Below, piece after piece: positions 26,608-35,177 of a stretch of DNA of 64,000 bases; the stretch's first letter is position 1; each line of letters begins with the position of its first letter. Origin of the DNA: JACKAQ01 sp965227145 (lineage in GTDB: Bacteria > Calditrichota > Calditrichia > RBG-13-44-9 > J075). The notes beneath the pieces were generated by a model. The model worked only from the letters and a program-made list of their open reading frames with translations. It ran no database searches and was not told the DNA's origin. Both the position numbers and the translations under genes were made by a program. The stretch is from contig OZ245730.1 in assembly GCA_965227145.1 (NCBI GenBank), positions 1,178,001 to 1,242,000 of the forward strand. Direction: 5' to 3'.

Positions 26608-27825
26608 ATGAGACGAGTAGTCGTAACGGGTTACGGGGTCGTTTCCTGCCTCGGTAACAAAAAATCGGAAGTTTTAAATTCGTTGCTGGAGGGACGCTCC
26701 GGTATTTCATTTAACGAGAAATATAAAGAATTGGGATTTCGCAGCCAGGTTGCGGGAAGCATTCACATCGATATGGATGAATTGATCGACCGCAAAGTGC
26801 GGCGATTTATGGCGGATGCTGCGGCATACACCTATGTTTCCATGCAGGAAGCCATCGATCACGCCGGGCTGAGCGAAGACCAGGTGTCCAATCCCAAAAC
26901 CGGGCTGATTGTCGGAACCGGTGGCGCCTCGCCGGTGAGCACCGTGCTCGGTGCGGATACGCTGCGCGAAAAAGGTATTCGCCGGGTTGGTCCGTACATG
27001 GTTACCAAATCGATGGGCAGCACTGTTGCCGCATGTTTGGCTACCCCCTTTAAAATCAAGGGTTTAAACTACTCGATCAGCTCTGCATGTGCCACCAGCG
27101 CCCACTGCATTGGTAACGCGATGGAGCAAATTCAATATGGTAAACAGGATGTCGTTTTCGCCGGCGGCGGCGAAGAAGAAGCCTGGGAATTGACCCTGAC
27201 TTTTGATGGAATGGGTGCACTTTCCTCCAAATATAATGAAACGCCCACAACTGCTTCCCGCCCGTATGATGCCAATCGCGATGGATTTGTAATTTCCGGC
27301 GGCGGCGGCGTCATTGTTCTGGAAGAATTGGAACATGCCAAAAAACGCGGCGCCCATATCATCGCGGAAGTGGTGGGTTACGGCGCAACATCCGATGGAG
27401 CAGATATGGTCGCACCCTCCGGCGAAGGTGCTGAACGCTGCATGAAAATGGCGTTGGAAACGGTCGATGGCAGCATCGATTATCTGAATGCCCACGGCAC
27501 CAGCACGCCGGCCGGCGACATCACCGAACTTGGCGCGATTCGCAATGTGTTTGGTAAAAACGTTCCGCCGATCAGCTCCACAAAATCGCTGTCCGGTCAC
27601 TCGCTCGGCGCAGCCGGAGTGCACGAAGCCATTTATTGTTTGCTGATGATGGAACACAATTTCATCGCGGCATCCGCAAATATCGAAACGCTGGACGACG
27701 GCGCGAAAGACATGCCCATCGTTCGCGAGATTCGCAAAAATGTTCAATTGAACCGCGTACTTTCCAATAGTTTTGGCTTCGGCGGCACCAACGCCAGCCT
27801 GGTTTTTCAGCGCTACGAAGCATAA
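26608..27825 (+). CDS. fabB: 3-oxoacyl-ACP synthase I
   Basis: 405 residues from the ATG at 26608; the frame is open further upstream into fabA, but the protein begins with the family start MRRVVVTGYGVVSCLG. The condensing enzyme triad is present: Cys161 in SSACATSAHC, His in NAHGTSTPAGD, and His in KSLSGHSLGAAG, with the preceding Lys. The glycine-rich end NSFGFGGTNASLVF is intact. It elongates acyl-ACP with malonyl-ACP; its position next to fabA argues for FabB (elongation of cis-3-decenoyl-ACP) over FabF. Confidence 0.94.
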   Translation: MRRVVVTGYGVVSCLGNKKSEVLNSLLEGRSGISFNEKYKELGFRSQVAGSIHIDMDELIDRKVRRFMADAAAYTYVSMQEAIDHAGLSEDQVSNPKTGLIVGTGGASPVSTVLGADTLREKGIRRVGPYMVTKSMGSTVAACLATPFKIKGLNYSISSACATSAHCIGNAMEQIQYGKQDVVFAGGGEEEAWELTLTFDGMGALSSKYNETPTTASRPYDANRDGFVISGGGGVIVLEELEHAKKRGAHIIAEVVGYGATSDGADMVAPSGEGAERCMKMALETVDGSIDYLNAHGTSTPAGDITELGAIRNVFGKNVPPISSTKSLSGHSLGAAGVHEAIYCLLMMEHNFIAASANIETLDDGAKDMPIVREIRKNVQLNRVLSNSFGFGGTNASLVFQRYEA

Positions 27826-28215
27826 TTTTTGACACCACATTCGGGGTGAACATCTTTTCACCCCGATACATATTCAACATTCCTAAAAAACCAACCTTAA
27901 ATTTTGCCAACCCCGCCACAGCATTTGCTTTAAAATTGATGATTTTTTCTACCTTATTTCGATAACCGGGTCATTAACTTACGTTTTCTGATTTTTAGGT
28001 GGGCGACGAGTCTATTGCTGAATATTCTTGCATTTTATTGAGAAAACGGCGCTTAAATGATCAATATTTACATTATTTTGCCGATAATTCAACTTTTGGA
28101 AATCGGTTGTGCAATCTGGGTGATTATCAATAAAGATTAACGTGGTTTAGTAAGTCAAACAGTCAAATTTGTGTTAAGCCATTGAAAAACATGCTTTTGA
28201 GAGGAGTTTTTTTAG
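27826..28215. other. 390-bp non-coding region before the polysaccharide locus
   Basis: Holds a hairpin at 27842-27865 (listed) and is otherwise AT-rich. A 27-codon frame at 28057-28140 would encode a hydrophobic peptide, but it has no ribosome site; it is given under rejected items. The ribosome site GAGAGGAG of wecB lies at the right end. Confidence 0.5.
27842..27865 (+). terminator. hairpin after fabB, terminator without a clear U-tract
   Basis: CGGGGTGAA (27842-27850) pairs perfectly with TTCACCCCG (27857-27865) around a six-base loop. No T run follows, so it may stabilise the mRNA end or need a factor for termination. Confidence 0.5.
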
Positions 28216-29310
28216 ATGAAAAAAATCATTAATGTCGTGGGTGCACGCCCAAATTTTATGAAAATCGGACCGATACAGCGTGCGATGAGCGCACGATCAG
28301 ATGAATTTCAACCGGTTTTGGTGCACACCGGACAGCATTACGATGAAAAAATGAGCAAATTGTTTTTCGATGACTTGCAATTACCTAAACCAGATGTGTA
28401 TCTGGGTGTCGGTTCTGGTTCGCATGCAGTGCAAACGGCCAAAATTATGGTCGATTTCGAGCAGGTCTGTCTCGATGAAAAACCGGATATGGTGCTGGTT
28501 GTCGGCGATGTGAATTCCACCGTTGCGTGCAGTTTGGTTGCGGCTAAACTACACATTCCTGTGATTCACGTGGAAGCCGGACTGCGCAGTTTCGATCGCA
28601 AAATGCCCGAAGAAATCAACCGTTTGGTGACCGATGCACTGTCGGATCATCTGTTTATTACCGAAAAAAGCGGGTTGGAAAATCTCAAAAATGAAGGCGT
28701 GCCGGACGAAAAAGTGCATTTTGTCGGTAATGTGATGATCGATTCGTTGGCGTTTTTTATGGAAAAAGCTCGCCAATCCAATATTCTCAACGAGCTTGGT
28801 TTGCAGCCAAAAGGCTTTGCGCTGGTAACGCTGCATCGCCCGTCCAACGTGGACGATCCCGATAATTTCAAAAAAATTCTCGCTGCGTTTGAAGAAATAC
28901 AGCGCGATATCCAAATCGTTTTCCCGATTCATCCGCGCACCCGCAAAAATATCGAAGTGCTGGGATTGGACGATCGCGTTAAAGCGATGAAAAACCTGAA
29001 GTTACTACCGCCAATCGGTTATCTGGATTTCGCCAATCTCACCCAAAACACCAGTTTTGTGATGACAGATTCCGGTGGCATTCAGGAAGAAACCACTTTT
29101 CTCGGCATTCCCTGCATGACGTTGCGAGAGAACACCGAACGCCCGATTACCATCGAAGTTGGCACCAACGAAATGGTGGGACCTGATACCGAAGCAATTC
29201 TCAAAAATGCCCGCCAAATGCTCGCCGGTGAATGGAAAAAAGGCGCAATTCCGGAATTGTGGGACGGTCACGCCGCCGAACGAATTGTGGAAATTTTATC
29301 GAAAGCATAA
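28216..29310 (+). CDS. wecB: UDP-N-acetylglucosamine 2-epimerase (non-hydrolysing)
   Basis: 364 residues; strong ribosome site GAGAGGAG. It interconverts UDP-GlcNAc and UDP-ManNAc, supplying ManNAc units for surface polysaccharides. Signatures: GARPNFMK near the N-terminus, HTGQHYD, GDVNST, HVEAGLRS, MPEEINR (catalytic acids) and TLHRPSNV (His), with GGIQEE in the UDP-binding C-terminal half. Length fits the bacterial family (about 370). It is the first gene of the long polysaccharide locus on this strand. Confidence 0.95.
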   Translation: MKKIINVVGARPNFMKIGPIQRAMSARSDEFQPVLVHTGQHYDEKMSKLFFDDLQLPKPDVYLGVGSGSHAVQTAKIMVDFEQVCLDEKPDMVLVVGDVNSTVACSLVAAKLHIPVIHVEAGLRSFDRKMPEEINRLVTDALSDHLFITEKSGLENLKNEGVPDEKVHFVGNVMIDSLAFFMEKARQSNILNELGLQPKGFALVTLHRPSNVDDPDNFKKILAAFEEIQRDIQIVFPIHPRTRKNIEVLGLDDRVKAMKNLKLLPPIGYLDFANLTQNTSFVMTDSGGIQEETTFLGIPCMTLRENTERPITIEVGTNEMVGPDTEAILKNARQMLAGEWKKGAIPELWDGHAAERIVEILSKA

Positions 29311-29425
29311 CCATTTGCCACGCTTTTATTCGATTTTGGTTAAAAAGAAAGTCATTTCTGCGAATGCAGGAGTCTCAAAACCGGATAAATCGATTCCTTA
29401 AATCCGTGGCTAAACCTAATAAAAT

Positions 29426-31819
29426 ATGAACTTAGCGAAATACGTTTCAAAATTGCGCAAAATGACCACCGCGGAAATCACTTTCCGGGTGAAGCAGGTG
29501 GCACGCAACCGCACCGAAACGCTGCGATGGAAAGCAAGTGGCGGTAACGGCAACGTACCGGATTTGTTCGTTCCGCGTTGGGTCGCCAATTGGGATGTCC
29601 AAAAACACCCGTTTCCCGCACCGGAAGTGCAATTTTTCGGATTGGCGGAAGACGCTTCTGCGCTGAGTTCAACTTTCAATTCAAATTTTTTCCATAAAAC
29701 GGATGATGTTTGTGTGGCAGCAGATTTGTTGTTGGCACATAATTTCAATCTGCTCGGGCTGTCGGCACAATTGCCGGAAAAAATTCAGTGGAATGATAAT
29801 CCGCAAACCGGCAACAGCTATCCGCTGAACCATTTTTCGCAGATGGATACGTTCAACACGGAAAAATACGGCGATGTGAAATATGTCTGGGAACTCAATC
29901 GCCACCAGTTTTTTATCGAAGTTGCCAAAGCCTATTATCTTACCGGCGAAGAAAAATACACCGAAAAAATTTGGCAGTGGCTCGAAAGTTGGTTTGCGCA
30001 AGTGCCGCACAAATATGGCATCAATCACACATCGGTGCTGGAGCACGCGGTGCGCATTTTTTCGTGGATCTGGTCGTATTATTTCACCCAAAATTCCCCG
30101 GTTTGGACGCCCGAACGCCGTGCGGCGGTGGCAAAACAATTGCTGCTGCAGGGCGATATTATCGAAGAAAATTTATCCTATTTTTACAGTCCGTATAATC
30201 ATTTGATTGGTGAGTTGGCAGCGCTGGCATTTTTGGGGACGGTGTATCCAAATTCGCCAAAAATGCAGCGTTGGCGCGATCACTATTGGGCAGAAATGGA
30301 AGCACAGCTCCCGCTGCAATTTAACGACGATGGATTTACGGTTGAGCAGGCGAGTTACTACCATCATTTTACCACCGGATTTTATCTGCAACTGGCGTTA
30401 TTGCGAAAGAAAAACAATTTGCCAGTTTCGGAAAATGTCTGGCAGTGGTTGGAAAAAATGCTCGAATTTCCGATGCATCTCACCCGTCCGGACGGGCAAT
30501 TGCCGATGCTCGGCGATATCGACAGCGCGCGTTCGATTTATTTTTATCACCCGGAACCGAAATGGGATTTGCGCCCGTTTCAGGCGTTGGGAGCGGTGCT
30601 TTTCCAACGCAGCGATATGAAATTTGTGGCGAATGAACCCACCGAGGAGCTGCTCTGGCTGCTCGGCGAAAACGGCATCGATGATTTTATAAAATTGCGC
30701 ACAAAAAAGCCCGCTGAGCAATCCGGTTTTTTTGCCCCAAGCGGTTATTTGCTGATGCGCGATGGCTGGGATAAATCCAATAATTACATGATGTTCGATT
30801 GCGGAGAAATTGCCCACGGTGTTCACAAAGACGACACGCCTTCGGCGGCACACGGACACGGCGATATTTTAGCGTTCGAACTTTTTGCCAACGGAAAACC
30901 GCTGGTTGTCGATCCGGGATTTCACACCTATTTTGGCGATTTGGCGTGGCACCGCTATTTCCGGGATTCGTTGGGACACAACACCATTACGGTCAACGGC
31001 TGCGGGCAGGCGGTTCACGAAGGTCGCATCGGCTGGTCGCGAGTGTCGTCGCCAAAATTGCGGCATCAATTGATCGCGGAATCATTTGATTACGCCTGTG
31101 CGGAAACCGATCGATTTGCAAATCTGGACAAGGATGCGATTCACCGTCGCCATATATTCTTTGAAAAAGGCAAATATGCTTTTGTTTTTGATGAAGTTAG
31201 CGGCAATACAATTGATGTACTGAACATCGTTTCGTCACTGCACTTTCATCCCCGGGAGGTTCAGTTAAAAGAGCAAATTCTATTTGTTGATCAAAAACCC
31301 GCAGCGATTTTTGCGTTGCCGGATGCTGCAACCATCGCCGTGAATTCGGGGGGAAAGTCACCCGAAGACGGCTGGAACGCGCCCGGATACGGCGAAAAAT
31401 TACCGGCTCCGGTGCTGCGAATTTCCGCAAATCAGAAACTGCCGTTCGCCGCTGCAATGCTGTTTCCGTTCGGTGAAAATGTGCAGAAAATGAATGATTT
31501 TCAAATCATCGAAACCGGGGACATCTCAATTTTTCAGCTAAATATGGTTGAAACAACCTTGCGTTTTTATCTAAACGCATCGCGCCAGAATTTTATTCCG
31601 CGATGCGAAAATGCGCCGGAATCGGATGCACTGTTTGTTGCGGAATCGCAAAAAACCGGAGAAAATCCCGAATGGCATTTTTTAAAAGTGAGCCATTTGG
31701 TAAGCGATAAACTCGATATTTCATTGAACTTAGGCAGCGATACTGCCGATGGTGTTTTTGTGCAATTGACGGATGCCGGACAGTCCAAAGTAAAAATTTT
31801 GGGAAACGAAAATAATTGA
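29426..31819 (+). CDS. heparinase II/III family protein
   Basis: 797 residues. The N-terminal half (about 1-400) is a helical alpha/alpha toroid as in heparinase II/III and alginate lyases, with NHTSVLEHAVRIFSWIWSYYF and SPYNHLIGELAALAFLG. The C-terminal half holds the family beta-sandwich, with SAAHGHGDILAFELFANGKPLVVDPGF starting near residue 470, which includes the conserved His. Family members cleave uronic-acid polysaccharides by beta-elimination. No signal peptide is seen at the N-terminus (MNLAKYVSKLRKMTTAEITF), and similar proteins occur inside biosynthesis loci, where they may trim or modify the polymer. A uronate-making dehydrogenase is in the same locus. Confidence 0.88.
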   Translation: MNLAKYVSKLRKMTTAEITFRVKQVARNRTETLRWKASGGNGNVPDLFVPRWVANWDVQKHPFPAPEVQFFGLAEDASALSSTFNSNFFHKTDDVCVAADLLLAHNFNLLGLSAQLPEKIQWNDNPQTGNSYPLNHFSQMDTFNTEKYGDVKYVWELNRHQFFIEVAKAYYLTGEEKYTEKIWQWLESWFAQVPHKYGINHTSVLEHAVRIFSWIWSYYFTQNSPVWTPERRAAVAKQLLLQGDIIEENLSYFYSPYNHLIGELAALAFLGTVYPNSPKMQRWRDHYWAEMEAQLPLQFNDDGFTVEQASYYHHFTTGFYLQLALLRKKNNLPVSENVWQWLEKMLEFPMHLTRPDGQLPMLGDIDSARSIYFYHPEPKWDLRPFQALGAVLFQRSDMKFVANEPTEELLWLLGENGIDDFIKLRTKKPAEQSGFFAPSGYLLMRDGWDKSNNYMMFDCGEIAHGVHKDDTPSAAHGHGDILAFELFANGKPLVVDPGFHTYFGDLAWHRYFRDSLGHNTITVNGCGQAVHEGRIGWSRVSSPKLRHQLIAESFDYACAETDRFANLDKDAIHRRHIFFEKGKYAFVFDEVSGNTIDVLNIVSSLHFHPREVQLKEQILFVDQKPAAIFALPDAATIAVNSGGKSPEDGWNAPGYGEKLPAPVLRISANQKLPFAAAMLFPFGENVQKMNDFQIIETGDISIFQLNMVETTLRFYLNASRQNFIPRCENAPESDALFVAESQKTGENPEWHFLKVSHLVSDKLDISLNLGSDTADGVFVQLTDAGQSKVKILGNENN

Positions 31820-31831
31820 TCAGGATGCAGA

Positions 31832-32917
31832 ATGTCTTTTTCGACCAACGGAAGTGCTAAAAAAATTCTGGAAATCAGCAGTTATCCGCCGCCGCGAGCG
31901 GGTTGGGGCGTTCGGGTTTCGTTTGTGAAAGATGCGCTCATCGAAGCCGGTCACGAATGTCAGGTGGTGAATATCGCGCCGGAAAGCCGGATGATTCCCA
32001 GCCCGGAATATCTGACTTCCCTGAGCGGTATTGATTATGTTAAAAAAGTGTTTTTGCACAGCCTGAAGGGCTATCGCGTGCACATGCATCTCAACGGCAA
32101 TTCGCCGAAAGGTTTTGTGCTCACTATTTTGGCGGAAATTTGCAATCTGCTCACGTTCAAACGCCCGATTTTGACAGTGCACGCCGGACCGAAACAAATT
32201 TATTTTCCGCGTGAACAGGCGCCGCATCTCATCCCGATGTTCAAATTTATTTTTGGCGTTGCCAAAAGCATCATTTGTAATGACGAAAAAGTGAAAGCCA
32301 AAATTGTCGAATACGGTATTTCGCCGAAAAAAATTGTGCCGATCCAGGCATTCAGCCGCCAATATCTACAATTTTTTGAGCAACAACCCGGCACCGAATT
32401 GGCGAAATTTTTGGAGAACAAAGAAATATTGATCAGTTCGTATGTCTTTTTTCGCCCGGAATTTTTTATCGACAGCATGGTAAAAGGTATCGCCGAATTG
32501 GTGAAGAAATATCCGAATCTGGGATTGATGATTCTCGGATCGCACGATAATTCGGAAGATATCCGCGCGCTGGTGAGTGAATTGGGCATCGACGATCATG
32601 TGTTTTTCTGCGGCGATCTAGATCACGATATGTTTTTAACGCTGGTTGCCAAATCCGATATATTTCTGCGTACGCCCATTCGCGATGGCGTCAGTTCATC
32701 TGTGCTGGAGGCGTTGGCATTGGGCGTTCCGGTGGTTGCCAGCGAAAATCACCGTCGCCCGCCGAGCGCAATTACGTACGATCACGAAAGCATTCCCGAT
32801 ATGGTTCAGGTGCTGGATGAAGTGATCCAAAATCTCGAAACGGTCAAATCGAATGTCATTAAACCGGACATTCGTGATACGGTTGCGGATGAAGTTGCGG
32901 TGTTGGTTGCCGATTAA
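31832..32917 (+). CDS. GT4-type glycosyltransferase
   Basis: 361 residues, 12 bases after the heparinase-like gene; AGGATGC serves as ribosome site. The N-terminal half starts KILEISSYPPPRAGWGVRVSFVKDALIEAGHE, a GT-B acceptor domain. The donor half has LMILGSHDNSED, VFFCGDL and RDGVSSSVLEALALGVPVVASENHRRP, the family 4 nucleotide-sugar site. It should add one sugar to the lipid-linked or growing glycan of this locus. Donor and acceptor cannot be predicted. Confidence 0.85.
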   Translation: MSFSTNGSAKKILEISSYPPPRAGWGVRVSFVKDALIEAGHECQVVNIAPESRMIPSPEYLTSLSGIDYVKKVFLHSLKGYRVHMHLNGNSPKGFVLTILAEICNLLTFKRPILTVHAGPKQIYFPREQAPHLIPMFKFIFGVAKSIICNDEKVKAKIVEYGISPKKIVPIQAFSRQYLQFFEQQPGTELAKFLENKEILISSYVFFRPEFFIDSMVKGIAELVKKYPNLGLMILGSHDNSEDIRALVSELGIDDHVFFCGDLDHDMFLTLVAKSDIFLRTPIRDGVSSSVLEALALGVPVVASENHRRPPSAITYDHESIPDMVQVLDEVIQNLETVKSNVIKPDIRDTVADEVAVLVAD

Positions 32918-32966
32918 TTTGATGGATGAATGTTAATTCAAATATTCAATTCAGGGAGGAATTGTA

Positions 32967-33125
32967 GTGTCAGAAACAACACTCTACTTAAACCTTTTCG
33001 CCAGCATTTTATACTTAATCTTGTTTGTCACACTCTTCGGCGTTATCGGAAAAATGGCAGATAACATCAAAAAAATCAGGGAATTACTCGAAACCGGGTT
33101 CAATAAAAATGAGCAACAAAAATAA
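32967..33125 (+). CDS. 52-residue single-pass membrane protein
   Basis: A GTG start at 32967 has an excellent ribosome site, GGGAGGA (32954-32960), six bases upstream. The product has one hydrophobic helix of about 20 residues (LFASILYLILFVTLFGVIG) and an amphipathic charged tail (KMADNIKKIRELLETGFNKNEQQK). The last 17 bases overlap the start of the next glycosyltransferase in another frame, so that gene is probably translated by coupling. I know no family name. Inference: a small membrane subunit or anchor for a glycosyltransferase of the locus. Confidence 0.7.
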   Translation: MSETTLYLNLFASILYLILFVTLFGVIGKMADNIKKIRELLETGFNKNEQQK

Positions 33126-34353
33126 ACTGAAAATTCTGTTTCTTTCCCAAAGATTCCTGTTCCCGATGGATACGGGCGGGAAAATTCGCACCGGAAATAT
33201 TTTGCGGAAATTGAAAGATCGCGCATCGCTGACGGTGATCAGCAATGTGGAATCGCCGAAAGATGATCAATATGTGCCGCAAATGGATCAGCTTTGTGAC
33301 AAATTTATCCCGGTGCCGTGGAAGGAAATGGAGCGTTACACGCTCAAATTTTATCTGAAAATTCTGGCGCAATCGTTTTCAAAATACCCGATTAATGTGC
33401 TGAACGATTATTCCAACGAGCTGGAAAAAGCGGTGCTGGACGAACTGAAAAATGAGCAATACAATCTGGCGATTTGCGATTTTTTGCAATCGACGCTCAA
33501 TTTTCAGCATGTCAACAGCGGCGTGCCCACGCTGATGTTCCAGCACAATGTGGAAGCGGACATCACCCGTCGGCATCTGGATCGCGCCGGGAACATCGTC
33601 GAAAAGATTTTTTGGGGATTGCAACACAAACGCATGATGCGCCACGAAGGCGAAATGTGCAACAAATTTGACGGCACCATCGCGGTTTCCGCGACCGATA
33701 AGGAGCGGATGGAAGAATATTTTGGCGCGACTCGCGTGTATGACATCCCGACCGGCGTGGACACTGATTTCTTCAAACCGAATCCGGAAATTCAGGAAAA
33801 ACAACGACTTGTGTTCACAGGTTCAATGGACTGGCTGCCCAACGAAGATGCGATGCTCTGGTTTGTGGAGAAGATTTTTCCGCTGATCAAAAAGGAAGCA
33901 CCGCAAACCGATCTGGTGATCGTCGGGCGCAAACCGACGCCGGCGATACAGAAATTGGTGGATAATCACAGCGACATCACACTGACCGGCTGGGTGGAAG
34001 ATACCCGCCCGTACATGCACGAAAGTGCGGTGTTTATCGTCCCGATCCGCATTGGCGGCGGCACGCGAATGAAAATTTACGAAGCGTTGGCGATGGGCAA
34101 ATCGATGGTTTCAACTGCGGTTGGCGCGGAAGGGTTGCCGCTGGAGCACGGCAAACATTTGTTTTATGCGGACACGGAAGCGGACTTCGCCAAATACACG
34201 CTGCAATTGCTTCGCGATGATGCGCAGCGCAAACAAATGGGCAAAACCGCACGGCAATATGTTTACGATCATTTCCGCTGGGAAAAAGTTGCGGAAGTTT
34301 TCGAGGATGTTTGCCAACGTGTGATTGATTATTCAAATAACGAAAAATCCTGA
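33109..34353 (+). CDS. GT4-type glycosyltransferase (sugar transferase of exosortase/EPS loci type)
   Basis: 414 residues from the ATG at 33109; the frame is open from 33025 but the family start is KILFLSQRFLFPMDTGGKIRTGNIL, which follows this ATG. Other features: FQHNVEADITRRH, the donor-domain segment VFTGSMDWLPNEDAMLWFVEKIFPLIK, and IGGGTRMKIYEALAMGKSMVSTAVGAEGL. The N-terminal signature resembles transferases found in exosortase/EPS gene clusters, although no exosortase lies in this window. It overlaps the small membrane protein gene by 17 bases. It should act at the cytoplasmic face in polymer assembly. Confidence 0.86.
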   Translation: MSNKNKLKILFLSQRFLFPMDTGGKIRTGNILRKLKDRASLTVISNVESPKDDQYVPQMDQLCDKFIPVPWKEMERYTLKFYLKILAQSFSKYPINVLNDYSNELEKAVLDELKNEQYNLAICDFLQSTLNFQHVNSGVPTLMFQHNVEADITRRHLDRAGNIVEKIFWGLQHKRMMRHEGEMCNKFDGTIAVSATDKERMEEYFGATRVYDIPTGVDTDFFKPNPEIQEKQRLVFTGSMDWLPNEDAMLWFVEKIFPLIKKEAPQTDLVIVGRKPTPAIQKLVDNHSDITLTGWVEDTRPYMHESAVFIVPIRIGGGTRMKIYEALAMGKSMVSTAVGAEGLPLEHGKHLFYADTEADFAKYTLQLLRDDAQRKQMGKTARQYVYDHFRWEKVAEVFEDVCQRVIDYSNNEKS

Positions 34354-34400
34354 TTTCATTTTACCAAAAGGCGATTTTTTTCAAAATAAGGTAGTTGTGA

Positions 34401-35123
34401 ATGGGCAAAATCATTGTTTTTACAGGACCTGTGGGAGCCGGGAAATCCTTCTGTTCGCGACTGGCTGCCAGCCGGATTAACGATCAGGGTCTCGATGCCT
34501 ATTATGTCCGGTTTCGCCTGATAACACTGAAATCTTTTGTCGAAAAAAAGCGGAAAATTCGCAAAGTAAACGTCAAATACGATAAACCGGACAACGAACA
34601 TCCCGAACCAATGAAACGCGACCGGTTCGCAAATTTCAAATTGCGCAGCCATTGGCAATTCCCGGTTTTCGCAATCGTTTATTTATTGCGCAGCTATTTA
34701 TTTTTTCTGCTCATAAAGTTACGGTATGCCAACGATATTGTATTAACAGATCGTTTTATTCACGATCACTTAACGCATTATCCGCTTCACGAAAGCAAAT
34801 ATTACTGGATGTACCGGCTGATTTTTAAATTTGCACCAAAAACGGATTTAATTTTGATTTTGAATTCATCAACCGAAGTATTAATGGCGGCACGGCCGCG
34901 TCATAGCCAAAAATATCTGGATATTGTTTCCAGAAATTACCACGCATTGGCAGATATTTTTCCGGGAACGATACTGGTTGAAAACGATTCCGTTTTTGCC
35001 AAAGCAGATGCCGCTTTGGGCGCAGTGGACGAATTGCTTTCGAACAGCGGCATGGTTGACGCCGCATCCATTGAAGCACCGGTTTATTTTGCAAATTATT
35101 TGAAAAGTAAAACAGAAATTTAA
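34401..35123 (+). CDS. P-loop kinase-like protein (thymidylate kinase fold)
   Basis: 240 residues. The P-loop GPVGAGKS is at 9-16 and a DRFIHDHLTHYPLH segment resembles the DR(Y/F) phosphate-donor motif of thymidylate kinases. A hydrophobic stretch, FAIVYLLRSYLFFLLIKL, is unusual for a nucleotide kinase and suggests membrane contact. True dTMP kinases are housekeeping and shorter; kinases of this kind recur in polysaccharide loci with unknown substrate. It sits between a glycosyltransferase and the sugar dehydrogenase. A role in phosphorylating a glycan, lipid or nucleotide is inference. Confidence 0.75.
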   Translation: MGKIIVFTGPVGAGKSFCSRLAASRINDQGLDAYYVRFRLITLKSFVEKKRKIRKVNVKYDKPDNEHPEPMKRDRFANFKLRSHWQFPVFAIVYLLRSYLFFLLIKLRYANDIVLTDRFIHDHLTHYPLHESKYYWMYRLIFKFAPKTDLILILNSSTEVLMAARPRHSQKYLDIVSRNYHALADIFPGTILVENDSVFAKADAALGAVDELLSNSGMVDAASIEAPVYFANYLKSKTEI

Positions 35124-35177
35124 AATGATAACCAACTCAGGAAAACGGGAATTTCACCCGTAAAAACGGAGGTTCGC

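Noticed and set aside
28057..28140. 27-codon hydrophobic frame (MINIYIILPIIQLLEIGCAIWVIINKD)
   Set aside because: No ribosome site precedes the ATG and the region is AT-rich, in which such hydrophobic frames arise by chance; unlike the 52-residue protein at 32967 there is no support beyond the frame.
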